Positions 1 to 9,272 of a stretch of 64,000 nt of DNA are shown piece by piece; position 1 is the first letter of the stretch; every line of letters starts with the position of its first letter. The notes below the pieces were generated by a model that saw only the letters and a program-made list of their open reading frames with translations, was not told the origin of the DNA and ran no database searches. The translations under genes and the position numbers were made by a program. The DNA lies in contig NZ_NTFY01000001.1 in NCBI RefSeq assembly GCF_002289565.1, positions 1 through 64,000 of the forward strand, given 5' to 3'. The DNA comes from Rhodopirellula sp. SM50 (lineage in GTDB: Bacteria; Planctomycetota; Planctomycetia; Pirellulales; Pirellulaceae).

Positions 1-8
1 AATCGTTT

Positions 9-69
9 ATCAGCCGTTTGGCGCGAGCCTACGGGCCCCGAGTTGAGGAAACCACGCTTAACTTAGCGG
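9..69. repeat. Inverted-repeat element, left-end copy
   Basis: This 61-base stretch is nearly the reverse complement of 63811-63871 at the other end of the window. The outer 31 bases (9-39) match exactly, as does most of the part ending in GCTTAACTTAGCGG (56-69); a few mismatches lie between. The following TTCGCTGCTTCGCAGCGAG (about 90-108) is itself a small hairpin. No gene is seen in 1-212. The element is a dispersed palindromic repeat, not a gene. Confidence 0.8.
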
Positions 70-212
70 TATTGGGCTTTAGCCGCCCATTTCGCTGCTT
101 CGCAGCGAGCGGGATGCGCCTGAAGGCTGGACACCAACGGTTGCTTGAGCCCGTGTCGTTCGGATGGGGCGTCTTGATGACGGGATGATGGGTAGTCGCA
201 GAGCTGCCGCTT

Positions 213-3047
213 TTAACCGCCGACCGGGTCTTCGCTGTGGACGTTGTAAATGAACTCGTCGTCCTTCATGTCGATGGCGATTTCGGTGATCGACGCGTTG
301 GTGGCCAGGCTGGACAACACTTGTGATGACAATTCGGGCAACAGCGTTTTGTTCAGGATGTGATCCACATTGCGTGCCCCCGTGTCGACTTCGGTGCACC
401 GCGCACGAATCCCGTCGACGACATCCTCGGTGTAGGTGAACTTGGCGCCATAGCTATCGGCCACACGACGCTGCACCTTGCCGAGTTTGAGCCGGACAAT
501 TTTTGTCATCACTTCATCACTGAGCGGGTAAAACGGAATCACGCTCGTTCGTCCCAGGAACGCCGGCTTGAAGGTCTTGAGCAATTCGGGGAAGACGGCT
601 TCGAGGAATCCATCGGGATCGGGCATCGTCTCTTCATCGGCGCAAACGCTCTTGATCAGGTCCGTTCCCGCGTTGGTGGTCATGATGATCACCGTGTTCT
701 TGAAATCGATATCGCGGCCTTCGCCGTCTTTCAGACTGCCCTTGTCGAACACCTGGTAAAAAATGTCTTGGACGCCCGGGTGTGCTTTTTCGACTTCGTC
801 CAACAGCACGACCGAGTACGGTTTGCGGCGGACGGCTTCGGTCAGCACGCCTCCTTCGCCGTAGCCGACGTAGCCGGGAGGCGATCCCATCAACAGCGAG
901 ACTTTGTGCTCCTCCTTGAACTCCGACATGTTGATCGTGGTCATGTTTTGCTCGCCACCGTAGAGTAGATTGGCCAGCGTGATCGCGGTTTCCGTCTTGC
1001 CGACGCCGCTGGTGCCCGCCAACAAGAACACGCCGATCGGCATCCGTGGATCTCGCAATTGGGCGCGGCTGGTTCGAATGCTTTGCGCAATCCGATCGAG
1101 CGCGTGGGACTGGCCGACGATGGATTCTTCCATCAAATCTTTGAGGTTCAGCACGGTGTTGATTTCGTTGCTGACCATCCGTCCGACCGGAATGCCGGTC
1201 CAGGCGGCGACGGTTTCGGCAATCGCACTGGAATCGACACAGGGGAACAGCAGCGGCGTTTCGCCTTGCACTTTTTTCAGTTCTTTTTCGGCGGCGACCA
1301 GTTCCTTTCGCCAGGCTTGCAATTGCTCTTCGGTCGGTGGTGCGGCTTCCTCGGCAGCCCCTGCACCGTCCTTGTCCGCAGACTTCGCTGCATCCTTGGC
1401 CTCGGAACTCTTGGCTGACGATTTTTCAGCCTTCGCGTCGCCGGGTTTTCCTTTGGCCGCGTCTTGTTCCCCCGACTCTTTCTGCTCCGCTTTCCAGTGC
1501 TCGGGCGAGTCTTTATCGAGCCGCTTTCGAAGGTCGATGATTTTGGCCAGGATCCCCTTTTCCGTTTCCCATTGTTCGTTGAGCGTTTCGAGCCGCTGTT
1601 CGACCGCAGCCTTGGCCTCCTCGGCGGCCGCGATGTCATCGGCATGGTCCATGCCGGTTTGTTCTTCGCGGCGGAGAATCCGCAACGAAACGTCCAGTTG
1701 AGCGCGGCGGCGGGTCGCGTCTTCAATCGCCGGCGGTGTCGCCGATTGGCTCAATTGGATCCGCGCGCACGCGGTATCGAGCAAGCTGACCGATTTGTCG
1801 GGCAACTGTCGTCCGGTGATGTAACGATTGGAAAGCTTGACCGCTTCGACGACGGCGTCGTTCATGATGCGGACGTGGTGATGGTTTTCCAGTGTGTCGA
1901 CCAAGCCCCGCATCATCTCAACGGCCGTCGGTTCATCGGGTTCGTCGACCTTGACCACCTGGAACCGCCTAGCCAGGGCGGCGTCTTTTTCGAAGTATTT
2001 CTTGTATTCCGCCCAGGTCGTCGCGGCGACGGTTCGCAGTTCGCCGCGGGCGAGGGCGGGTTTGAGCAAGTTTGCGGCGTCGCCTTGTCCGGCTTGCCCG
2101 CCCGCACCGATCATCGTGTGGGCTTCGTCGATGAACAAGATGATCGGCGTGGGTGATCCCTTGACTTCGTCGATCACCCCGCGGAGCCGGTTTTCGAATT
2201 CGCCCTTCATGCCCGCACCGGCTTGCAGCAGTCCGAGATCCAAGGTTCGGATGCGAACGTTGCGGATCGCTTCGGGGACGTCGCCGGCAGCCACGCGGAG
2301 CGCAAAGCCTTCCACCACAGCGGTTTTCCCCACACCGGCTTCACCGGTCAAAATCGGATTGTTCTGACGTCGGCGGGTCAGGATGTCGATGATCTGGCGG
2401 ATTTCGGGATCGCGACCGAGCACCGGGTCGATTTGTCCGGCTTCGGCGCGACTGGTCAAATCGATGGTGAATTGATCCAGCGACGGCGTTTTGGTCGGGC
2501 CGGTCGTCGGCTTGGTCGGGTCTCCGCTCGGTCGCGGCCCGCCGCCGCCGACCGCCATCGGGATCTGCGACTCTTCGCTGTCGGCGAGCAGCACTCCGAA
2601 ATCTTGAATGATGGCATCGCCGTTGATCTCGTCGAACTGATCGGAGGCGTCGCGGGCGAGCGGTCGCAGCGTCGAGGACGTCAACAAGGCGACCAACAGG
2701 TGTCCGGAGCGGACTTTGGCAACGCCGTGATCGACCGATGCGAACAGCCAGGATTCGCGAACCAGGTCGACCACGTTTGGCGAGAGTGCGGGCGGTCGGC
2801 CGTTGCCGGTTTTGAACTTGTCGATCGCCTTGTTCAAATCGGACATCAAATGAGAGACGTCCACGCCCGATGCTTTGCAGGCGATCGTCAGGTCGGACTG
2901 GTCGTTCTCCAACAACTTCAGCAACCAGTGCTCGATCTCGATGTTGTAATTGGTTCGGGACAGACACAGCCCCGCCGCCGCTTCCAGAGCGCCACGGCAA
3001 GTGTCGTTGAGTTTTCCGACGAGTTCTTTGAGATTGATTTGTGCCAT
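213..3047 (-). CDS. clpV: T6SS sheath-recycling AAA+ ATPase ClpV (TssH)
   Basis: This cytoplasmic ATPase disassembles contracted TssB/TssC sheaths so subunits can be reused. The 944-aa protein has a Clp-N-type helical domain (about 1-150), a first AAA+ module with Walker A GEAGVGKTAV near residue 236, a coiled middle domain, and a second AAA+ module with Walker A GTSGVGKTET near residue 679. The N-terminal wording (start MAQINLKELVGKLN) is typical of ClpV rather than ClpB. A Lys/Ala/Glu/Asp-rich low-complexity stretch of about 55 residues (roughly 518-574) is inserted near the end of the middle domain. It is the last gene of the imp-ordered operon, 44 bases after tssG. Role is family knowledge; identity is very likely. 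Confidence 0.95.
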   Translation of the reverse strand: MAQINLKELVGKLNDTCRGALEAAAGLCLSRTNYNIEIEHWLLKLLENDQSDLTIACKASGVDVSHLMSDLNKAIDKFKTGNGRPPALSPNVVDLVRESWLFASVDHGVAKVRSGHLLVALLTSSTLRPLARDASDQFDEINGDAIIQDFGVLLADSEESQIPMAVGGGGPRPSGDPTKPTTGPTKTPSLDQFTIDLTSRAEAGQIDPVLGRDPEIRQIIDILTRRRQNNPILTGEAGVGKTAVVEGFALRVAAGDVPEAIRNVRIRTLDLGLLQAGAGMKGEFENRLRGVIDEVKGSPTPIILFIDEAHTMIGAGGQAGQGDAANLLKPALARGELRTVAATTWAEYKKYFEKDAALARRFQVVKVDEPDEPTAVEMMRGLVDTLENHHHVRIMNDAVVEAVKLSNRYITGRQLPDKSVSLLDTACARIQLSQSATPPAIEDATRRRAQLDVSLRILRREEQTGMDHADDIAAAEEAKAAVEQRLETLNEQWETEKGILAKIIDLRKRLDKDSPEHWKAEQKESGEQDAAKGKPGDAKAEKSSAKSSEAKDAAKSADKDGAGAAEEAAPPTEEQLQAWRKELVAAEKELKKVQGETPLLFPCVDSSAIAETVAAWTGIPVGRMVSNEINTVLNLKDLMEESIVGQSHALDRIAQSIRTSRAQLRDPRMPIGVFLLAGTSGVGKTETAITLANLLYGGEQNMTTINMSEFKEEHKVSLLMGSPPGYVGYGEGGVLTEAVRRKPYSVVLLDEVEKAHPGVQDIFYQVFDKGSLKDGEGRDIDFKNTVIIMTTNAGTDLIKSVCADEETMPDPDGFLEAVFPELLKTFKPAFLGRTSVIPFYPLSDEVMTKIVRLKLGKVQRRVADSYGAKFTYTEDVVDGIRARCTEVDTGARNVDHILNKTLLPELSSQVLSSLATNASITEIAIDMKDDEFIYNVHSEDPVGG

Positions 3048-3091
3048 GGTTCGGTCAAGCGTCGAAGGTCAGAGAAGAGGACATCTATGTT

Positions 3092-4237
3092 CTAGCGTGT
3101 TGGCGCACCGTCGTGGTGAAAAACCGCGTCGTCGCTGTCGCGCGTGGGCGGTTTGCTGCAAAGCCATGTGTTCCATCCCAAATGCGGTTTGACCTTGGTC
3201 GATTCGCCGGGGCCGGTGAAGGAGGATTCCGAGGGCAATTCACAGACCGGGATTTCGTCGGCCAACAGGATGACTTGCAGGTCAAAATCAAACTCCAACC
3301 CGACGTAGCTGCGGATGAATTGACAGATCCGCACCAAGGTTTCGCCGGTGGGCATCAAGCTTTCGAATTGTTGCCAGGTCACCGGCCCGATCTGGATGCG
3401 GAATTTTGAACTGGGGTCCCACGTCCGGTCTCCCATGATCGTATCGACGCCCATCCGGCAATGGCCATCGGCACGCCCCAAACGTGATCGTTCGGCGATC
3501 GGCAACACCAGCCATTGGCCGAACAACGACAACACTTTGGCCGGCAATTGCAAGTAATCCGACACCATCGCGCGGAGGGATTCGGCGGTCGGGCGATCGA
3601 CGAATTGGCCGCCGTAATAAACACAGGCATCATCGGCCGATTCCAAGCGGTTGCGGACGTGTTTGGTCCCGCGGCCCACGATCGCGAGCAGGGCTTCGCG
3701 AACCAAATCGTTTTCGGGGCGTCGGTCGTTGACCGCGTTTTCGAAACCGGCCGGCAAAAAGTATTTTTCCCATGCCCGATAAAAAAACGACAGCTGGCGA
3801 TGGGAAAAGACGTCCAAAAAGTCGCGCATCGCAACGTCTTTGTTGTGCACACGGTCGATCACCAGTTGGGTGTAATGATTCGGCAACGCACCGGCCGGAC
3901 CGATCAATCCCCAAAACGCGATCTCCAATTCCCACGGCTGATCGGCCGAGTCGTCGTCCGCGTCGCTTTTTCTCTGCCTCGGTTGCAGCGACACGATCTC
4001 GCTGGGAGAGAAACTCAGCGAGACCTCTGACCGAAAGCGGACGCCTTCTTCGGAAATGTTGCTGACCGTTCCCAGACGCCCGCGACGGCCCTTGGACCCC
4101 AGCGCCAAATCACGATCCATCTCCGCCAGCGCACCGGAGAGCAGCAACCGAACGGCTTGAAAGAAGCTGAATTGATACGGCTCGTCGACGAGCCGCTTGC
4201 TTACAGAAACGTCTGTCTTCCGGATCGCGCCGGCCAT
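3092..4237 (-). CDS. tssG: T6SS baseplate protein TssG
   Basis: TssG (ImpH/VasB family) forms the baseplate wedge with TssE, TssF and TssK. The 381-aa protein shows the usual N-terminal pattern, with YQFSFFQAVRLLL near residue 21, and the mid-protein stretch HYTQLVIDRVHNKD followed by FLDVFSHRQLSFFYRAWEKY, both characteristic of the family. It starts 37 bases inside the end of tssF, so the two are probably translationally coupled. Length is normal for the family. Confidence 0.93.
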   Translation of the reverse strand: MAGAIRKTDVSVSKRLVDEPYQFSFFQAVRLLLSGALAEMDRDLALGSKGRRGRLGTVSNISEEGVRFRSEVSLSFSPSEIVSLQPRQRKSDADDDSADQPWELEIAFWGLIGPAGALPNHYTQLVIDRVHNKDVAMRDFLDVFSHRQLSFFYRAWEKYFLPAGFENAVNDRRPENDLVREALLAIVGRGTKHVRNRLESADDACVYYGGQFVDRPTAESLRAMVSDYLQLPAKVLSLFGQWLVLPIAERSRLGRADGHCRMGVDTIMGDRTWDPSSKFRIQIGPVTWQQFESLMPTGETLVRICQFIRSYVGLEFDFDLQVILLADEIPVCELPSESSFTGPGESTKVKPHLGWNTWLCSKPPTRDSDDAVFHHDGAPTR

Positions 4238-6042
4238 CGGGCAACCTCTTGTTCTCGGAGGCTACTTCGCAACGAGGTTCGGGTAAAGGAATTGATGGAA
4301 GCGTACAGGGACAGGAATCGTTCCAGCACCATGCCGAGCAAATAGGCACCGCCACTGCTTAAACGTTCTTCGTCGATCAAGATGTCCAGGTCCAGCCCGC
4401 GACACAGTGTTGATCCGCCGGACGGGTTTTGGCACCGCGCGACACCGGGGCGGCATTTGACCGAACGGATCGAATCGATCCGTTGCTGTGAGTCTCCCTT
4501 GCCGATGAAATCGTACAGTCCCAGGATTTCTCGCAGCGCCGTGGCCCCTTCGTCGGCGTCAAACAGCGACACGTGGCCGAGCGACAGATGGCTGATCATC
4601 CGCCAGTACGTGCCTTTTTCCAGCGGCGGCCGCAGTGTCACCCGCGGTTGGGTCACGCACTTGGGGGCTTCCAGTGGTCCGCCATGAACCAGTTGTAGCT
4701 TCGGTCGGCCGCCGCCAAACTCCAACCGCTGGGGCAGATTTCGGCTGGTGCAAAGCGCCCGCACATCGAGCACGGTTCCGTCACTCTGGTCGGGTTGGAA
4801 ATCCAAATCGACCAATGACAAATAGACCTCGGTCGCCAGATCCTTGGCCCCGCCGCTTTGCCCCGATCGACGCCGATGCAAATGATAAAATCCCCGCCGC
4901 AGTCTCTCCTCGCCGGCGTGCCGGACCGAATAAAACGGGTGATAAACCTTTTCGTCGCGTTCCGAATCGATCGCCGTCACGCTTGAAAGACTGTGAACTT
5001 CAAACGCCCTGGGCTGGCGGGCATCGGGAATCACTCGATATTCCGGCATCGTATAGCTGACCCGGATCGGTTCACATCGCTGCTCAAATAAATTGACCAT
5101 CGGCGTGCAACCGATGCGAATCGTTTCCGGTTCGACAAATTGCTCCACCGCGCCGACATGGCGTTTCATCAAGACGTACAGGTGCAGCGATCCGCCGAAA
5201 CCTTTGAGCGATTCCTGCGAGATCCCTTTGACGTCGAAGAACATGAATTTCTCTGGCGCCGCAAAGTATTCCGACAACAATCGGTATCCGCTGAACGTTC
5301 TCGGTTGCGACGGAAAGATGCACTCGTCGGCCTCAAACCCAATCGGATGGATTGCACCGGCCGACAATCGAATCGGTTTCGGATCGGTGGGCGAACGCGC
5401 CAGTAGGACTTCGATCGAGTCGTTCTGAATCAATTCGTAAAAGTCCATCGCGGCATGCGAGATCCCGCGGATGAAAAAACGCAGCGACGTCATCTCCATC
5501 GTTTCGAAGGTGACGGCTTCGCGAAAGCTTCGTAATTCCACATGCAAGACCGATTCGGCCTTGGGCAACAGCGGCGAAGGGGGACATTGAAAGGGCTGGC
5601 CCTTGTACCCCGCCGCGGCGACCTTGTAGGGGAACAGTTTGACCGGATAGACGGTTCGATATTGGCAGGCTCCGTCTTCGGTCGACTCGGTTTCCACGCC
5701 TTCGCCGGCAGCGATCTTGTAGCCGCCGACCAATTCCGCTTGCCGCGGATCGAGTGCGAACTCGACCACCGCCGTCGACGGGATCGGGGCGAGATAGTGC
5801 GGGTAGAGCACGCCCAACATCGCGTGCGTGATTTCGGGGAAATCATCGTCCAGCTTCAGTCGGGTGCGGGCCGAAAGCAGCGCGAACGACTCGATGATCC
5901 GCGACACGTGCGGATCTTCGCTCAAATCGTCGCCCAATCGCAGCCGCGCGGCGATCTTGGGATGCTCCTGGGCAAACTCCGAACCGAAGCGGCGCAGGTA
6001 TTGAAGTTCCTGGTTGTAATAGGGCAGCAATCGATCCGTCAT
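4201..6042 (-). CDS. tssF: T6SS baseplate protein TssF
   Basis: TssF (ImpG/VasA) is the large baseplate wedge subunit that pairs with TssG. The 613-aa protein begins MTDRLLPYYNQELQYLRRFG, the usual TssF signature, followed by FAQEHPKIAARLRLG and the HAMLGVLYPHYLAPIPS segment near residue 90-108. Later HYxHRRRSG-like and PLEKGTYWRMISHLSL segments also fit the family. Its ATG overlaps the tssE stop by four bases and its end overlaps tssG. The genes form a tight baseplate block. Confidence 0.95.
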   Translation of the reverse strand: MTDRLLPYYNQELQYLRRFGSEFAQEHPKIAARLRLGDDLSEDPHVSRIIESFALLSARTRLKLDDDFPEITHAMLGVLYPHYLAPIPSTAVVEFALDPRQAELVGGYKIAAGEGVETESTEDGACQYRTVYPVKLFPYKVAAAGYKGQPFQCPPSPLLPKAESVLHVELRSFREAVTFETMEMTSLRFFIRGISHAAMDFYELIQNDSIEVLLARSPTDPKPIRLSAGAIHPIGFEADECIFPSQPRTFSGYRLLSEYFAAPEKFMFFDVKGISQESLKGFGGSLHLYVLMKRHVGAVEQFVEPETIRIGCTPMVNLFEQRCEPIRVSYTMPEYRVIPDARQPRAFEVHSLSSVTAIDSERDEKVYHPFYSVRHAGEERLRRGFYHLHRRRSGQSGGAKDLATEVYLSLVDLDFQPDQSDGTVLDVRALCTSRNLPQRLEFGGGRPKLQLVHGGPLEAPKCVTQPRVTLRPPLEKGTYWRMISHLSLGHVSLFDADEGATALREILGLYDFIGKGDSQQRIDSIRSVKCRPGVARCQNPSGGSTLCRGLDLDILIDEERLSSGGAYLLGMVLERFLSLYASINSFTRTSLRSSLREQEVARWPARSGRQTFL

Positions 6043-6533
6043 CGGCGAACTCCACGCACTAAAAAGTCTCCGCTGGTCGCGTCCAACTTGCTGTCGTAAA
6101 TCACCGGCTCGGGCGCGGGGTCGACCTTTAACATTCCGTCGATACGAAAGCGGAGTGCCCGATCGGTCGGATCGCTGGTGTCGGCCAGTCGGACGTGCAC
6201 GTTGATCAATCGCGGCTCAAAGGCTTCGATCGAACGCAACATCATCCGGCGCAGCATTTCCTGTTGTTCGCGAGAGCCCGTGTTGATGCCCACGCAATCG
6301 GGAATGCCATAGGCGAACAAGGATCGGTCCAGTTCTTTCAGATCGTCCGGCCAGCTGGTGGCGCGACAGCGGGTGTTGAGCAACGCTTGCAGGTCGCGTC
6401 CCACGCTTTCTTTCATCTGCTGTAGCACCTGGGTCCGGTTCAGCGGCGCTTCGGTCCGATTGTGCGGCTCCAAGTCGATCAGCCGATCGAGCACGCTGGG
6501 GATCAGAGGACGGTCGTTGGGGACGCGAGACAT
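6039..6533 (-). CDS. tssE: T6SS gp25-like baseplate protein TssE
   Basis: TssE (ImpF) is the gp25-like component that nucleates sheath assembly on the baseplate. The 164-aa protein has the family layout: a short leader with PSVLDRLIDLEP, the RDLQALLNTR segment, YGIPDCVGIN and the C-terminal IEAFEPRLINVHV beta strand, with the Glu-Pro-Arg (EPR) typical of gp25-type proteins. The start codon directly follows the tagJ TAA stop (TAAATG), and its own end overlaps tssF by four bases, so it is embedded in the operon. Confidence 0.94.
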   Translation of the reverse strand: MSRVPNDRPLIPSVLDRLIDLEPHNRTEAPLNRTQVLQQMKESVGRDLQALLNTRCRATSWPDDLKELDRSLFAYGIPDCVGINTGSREQQEMLRRMMLRSIEAFEPRLINVHVRLADTSDPTDRALRFRIDGMLKVDPAPEPVIYDSKLDATSGDFLVRGVRR

Positions 6534-7340
6534 TTACTCACCACGCCGAATCGTTTGCAGTTCCATGATCGGCAAATCTTGGTCGCCCACCAGCAGCATT
6601 TTTTGGCCCCGGCCGCGAACGATTCCCTGGCCCGAATCGACCCAATCGGTGCCGCGTCCGAGTTGCAGGTTGGCGTCGGTCGGGCCGTCTTCTGCTGGCT
6701 CCAAATAGATTGCCGGCAGGTACACTTCGCCGTCGGGGCCGGACTCGATCGACAGGGACGCTTGCCGCCAGAGCAGGTCAAAGGGACGCTTGGGCGGATG
6801 GATTTCCATCTCCAGGATCTGATTCCAGTCGACCCAGAAATACTTTCCGGTCGTCGTGTGCACCTCCAAGACCGGCGACAACAGGTCGTCCAAGTCGCGG
6901 AGCTCGTCGACCTCGTTGCCGTTGACCTCAATCGGCTGATTCAGGTTGGCGGTTTCGGCCATCGGCTCCAGGGCCGCCGCGGCGGCGGAGACGTCGCCCG
7001 ATCGATACAGCGTCAGCGCCTGAAGGTGTGCTTTCAGTTTGTCCGATGGCTCACCCAAAAACTCCGGTACCCGACCTTTGAAGAAACATTCTCGCCGGGC
7101 CAATTCCGCTCGCACCAGCTGTCGCAACAGCGCCGCACCGATGGCCGCTTGCGGGTCTTGGTTGGTGACGGTGTCGAGTTGTTTGTCGGCGCGCTCAAAG
7201 TTGCCGGCGATGCAGGAGAGTTCGGCGAGTTGAAACCGCAATCCGACGTCGGCCGGTTTGGTTTTGACCATTGCCAGAGACGCGTCCACCGCTTCGTCCA
7301 GCCGCCCCGCTTCGTACAGCTCCATCGGAGTGTTTGTCAT
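6534..7340 (-). CDS. tagJ: T6SS accessory protein TagJ/ImpE
   Basis: The 268-aa protein matches the ImpE/TagJ family. It has an N-terminal TPR-like region (MELYEAGRLDEAVDAS near residue 5, typical repeat spacing to about 130) and a C-terminal domain with FWVDWNQILEMEIHPPKRPFD-like text and LPAIYLEP. In other systems TagJ binds the TssB N-terminal helix and ClpV and is thought to modulate sheath disassembly. It lies between the second tssC and tssE, exactly its place in the rhizobial imp operon. Confidence 0.88.
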   Translation of the reverse strand: MTNTPMELYEAGRLDEAVDASLAMVKTKPADVGLRFQLAELSCIAGNFERADKQLDTVTNQDPQAAIGAALLRQLVRAELARRECFFKGRVPEFLGEPSDKLKAHLQALTLYRSGDVSAAAAALEPMAETANLNQPIEVNGNEVDELRDLDDLLSPVLEVHTTTGKYFWVDWNQILEMEIHPPKRPFDLLWRQASLSIESGPDGEVYLPAIYLEPAEDGPTDANLQLGRGTDWVDSGQGIVRGRGQKMLLVGDQDLPIMELQTIRRGE

Positions 7341-7414
7341 CGTTGAATGCCTCGGTTAGACGGTTGAACGCGGGTTGGGGTGAATGAAAGGGATTGATTG
7401 GGATCCGCCGGATC

Positions 7415-8995
7415 TTACGAGCGTCCGATCCGGGTCTGCAGACGCACGCTTCCGACCATTTCGTCGAGTTCGTAATGCGGCGCCAACCGCATGATACAGT
7501 AAAACGATCCCGGCTTACCGGGGTCGGGTTGGACGGTGATGCTGGCTTCGCGAAGTGGTTTGCGGCTTTTCACGTCGGCACTGGCTTCCCGGTCGGCGGT
7601 GACGTATTCGATGATCCAGTCGTGCAGCAAGCGTTGCAACTCTTCTGCGGTGGTAAACGATCCCATTTTGGTTCTGCCGATCACTTTGATGTAGTGGGCG
7701 AATCGGGAAACCGTCAACATGTAAGGCAGCATCGCACTGATTTTGGCGTTGGTATTGGCGTCGGCGGTGTCGTACTTCTTGGGGCGTTGTAGCGATTGGC
7801 CGCTGGCGAACACTGCCATCGGCGTGTCTTTGCAATCACAGATCGGCAGCAGCCCCAAATCGCTGAGTTGTCGTTCCAGGGAATCGGTGACCGCGATCTC
7901 GGTCATCGGTCGCGGGACCACACCGGGCGCGTCGGTGGGGAAACTCAGTGCGGGCAGATCGGAGACCAGTCCGCCGCCTTCGACGTCTTGACGCAGTCCG
8001 CGGATGTCGGCCAGCCAACCGCTGGTCGCAAACGAACGCATCAACACCGCGGCGTAGGCATAGCCGGGGTTGCCCCACAAATAACTCTTTCCGTCGGGGC
8101 TGAAGACGTCTTCGCGAAATACAAATCGATCGATCCGGCTGCCGTCGTCTTCGTAGGGTCCACGCATCAGGATTCGCGGCAGCACGACGCCGACGAATCG
8201 GGCGTCTTCGTCGTCACGCAGCGCGTTCCATTTCAGATAATCCGTTCGCGACAGACGCGCCTCATGGTCGCGCGTCACCTGCAGCTCCGAAAAACTCTCC
8301 AGGTCCAGCAGCTCTGGACTGGCCGCCAACAGCACCGGGCAAAACGAGCTGGCCGCCACGCCCGACAAGGCTCTCAGGATCGACAGGTCATCGGTCGGGT
8401 GTTCTGCCGACACGCGCGGCTGGATGTCATAGTCTCCGATCAGCACGCCGAACGGTTCCCCGCCGGGCATCCCCAGTTCTTCCTCGTAGACTTTTTTGAA
8501 CAGGGCGCTTTGATCGAATTCGACGTTGCGTTCAAAGTCTTTTTCGAGTTCTTTCCAGCGCGCCGACAACACGCGGACCTTGATCATCGGGTCGCTTTCG
8601 ATGTCCGCTCTGCGGACCAGAAACGCGAGCCCGCGCCAGGAGGATTCCAAACGCTGGAACTTGGGATGATGCAAAATCGCGTTGATCTGGTCGTTGAGCA
8701 ACCGATCGATCTCGGCGATGTCGGCGGCCAAGCGGGCGAGCACCGATTCCTTGTCTCTCAGCCGCCGATCTTGGCTCCAACTTTTGCCGAACCAACATTC
8801 CAGCGACTCTTCGACACCGTCAGCAGCAAGGAATCTGGCCAGCGGCGTCGAAGCGGATGGAGCCGATGGCGACGCCGGCGCCGCGGGGCCGTCGTGGCTG
8901 TCCACTGCGACAGCCGACAGGACTCGCTGAAGTAGAGACTCGGCAAGTACTTCGGTGTGATACGATCCATCGGAGTGGAACTCGGCAGGCGACAT
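7415..8995 (-). CDS. tssC2: Second TssC-family sheath protein (ImpD-type)
   Basis: This 526-aa protein belongs to the TssC (EvpB/VCA0108) family and is a diverged paralogue of the protein at 9273-10772. It has FQRLESSWRGLAFLV near residue 110, FGVLIGDYDI, LSGVAASSFCPVLLAA and KWNALRDDEDARFVGVVLPR, each with a counterpart in the other copy. The N-terminal 60 residues are Ala/Ser/Pro-rich linker. In rhizobial clusters the same slot is impD, a second TssC whose exact structural role is less clear. A large palindromic repeat separates it from tssC1, which could reduce its expression relative to tssB-tssC1. Confidence 0.9.
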   Translation of the reverse strand: MSPAEFHSDGSYHTEVLAESLLQRVLSAVAVDSHDGPAAPASPSAPSASTPLARFLAADGVEESLECWFGKSWSQDRRLRDKESVLARLAADIAEIDRLLNDQINAILHHPKFQRLESSWRGLAFLVRRADIESDPMIKVRVLSARWKELEKDFERNVEFDQSALFKKVYEEELGMPGGEPFGVLIGDYDIQPRVSAEHPTDDLSILRALSGVAASSFCPVLLAASPELLDLESFSELQVTRDHEARLSRTDYLKWNALRDDEDARFVGVVLPRILMRGPYEDDGSRIDRFVFREDVFSPDGKSYLWGNPGYAYAAVLMRSFATSGWLADIRGLRQDVEGGGLVSDLPALSFPTDAPGVVPRPMTEIAVTDSLERQLSDLGLLPICDCKDTPMAVFASGQSLQRPKKYDTADANTNAKISAMLPYMLTVSRFAHYIKVIGRTKMGSFTTAEELQRLLHDWIIEYVTADREASADVKSRKPLREASITVQPDPGKPGSFYCIMRLAPHYELDEMVGSVRLQTRIGRS

Positions 8996-9056
8996 CGTGG
9001 CTTGCTCTTCGCAATGGTTGGCGTGCAGCCTTCAGGCATTCCAGGGTGCAGAGACA

Positions 9057-9184
9057 ACGCCGTGAAGCATTTTTTAGCGGTAGGGCGCGAGCCCTCCGGT
9101 GTTTCGGGAACGATGAGGAACCGGAGGGCTTGCGCCCTGCCGCTAGCTTCTCGTAAAACGCGGGGAATAAATGCTTCACAGCGT
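9057..9184. repeat. Nested palindrome between tssC1 and tssC2
   Basis: Two nested inverted repeats occupy the 277-base gap. The inner arms (9076-9100 and 9120-9144) are 25 bases and pair fully if two G-U wobbles are allowed, around a 19-base loop. The outer arms (9057-9072 and 9169-9184, core GTGAAGCATT) pair with one mismatch. In a minus-strand transcript this would form a long hairpin in the middle of the sheath operon. It is probably a dispersed REP/MITE-like element. Confidence 0.85.
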
Positions 9185-9272
9185 TGGTGCAGAGGGATCG
9201 GCTAAAGCCTAGACACCAACGGTTTCCGCCCGCGCCATCGGCGGCGGGCACTTCGATAACTCTGGTTCCTGG

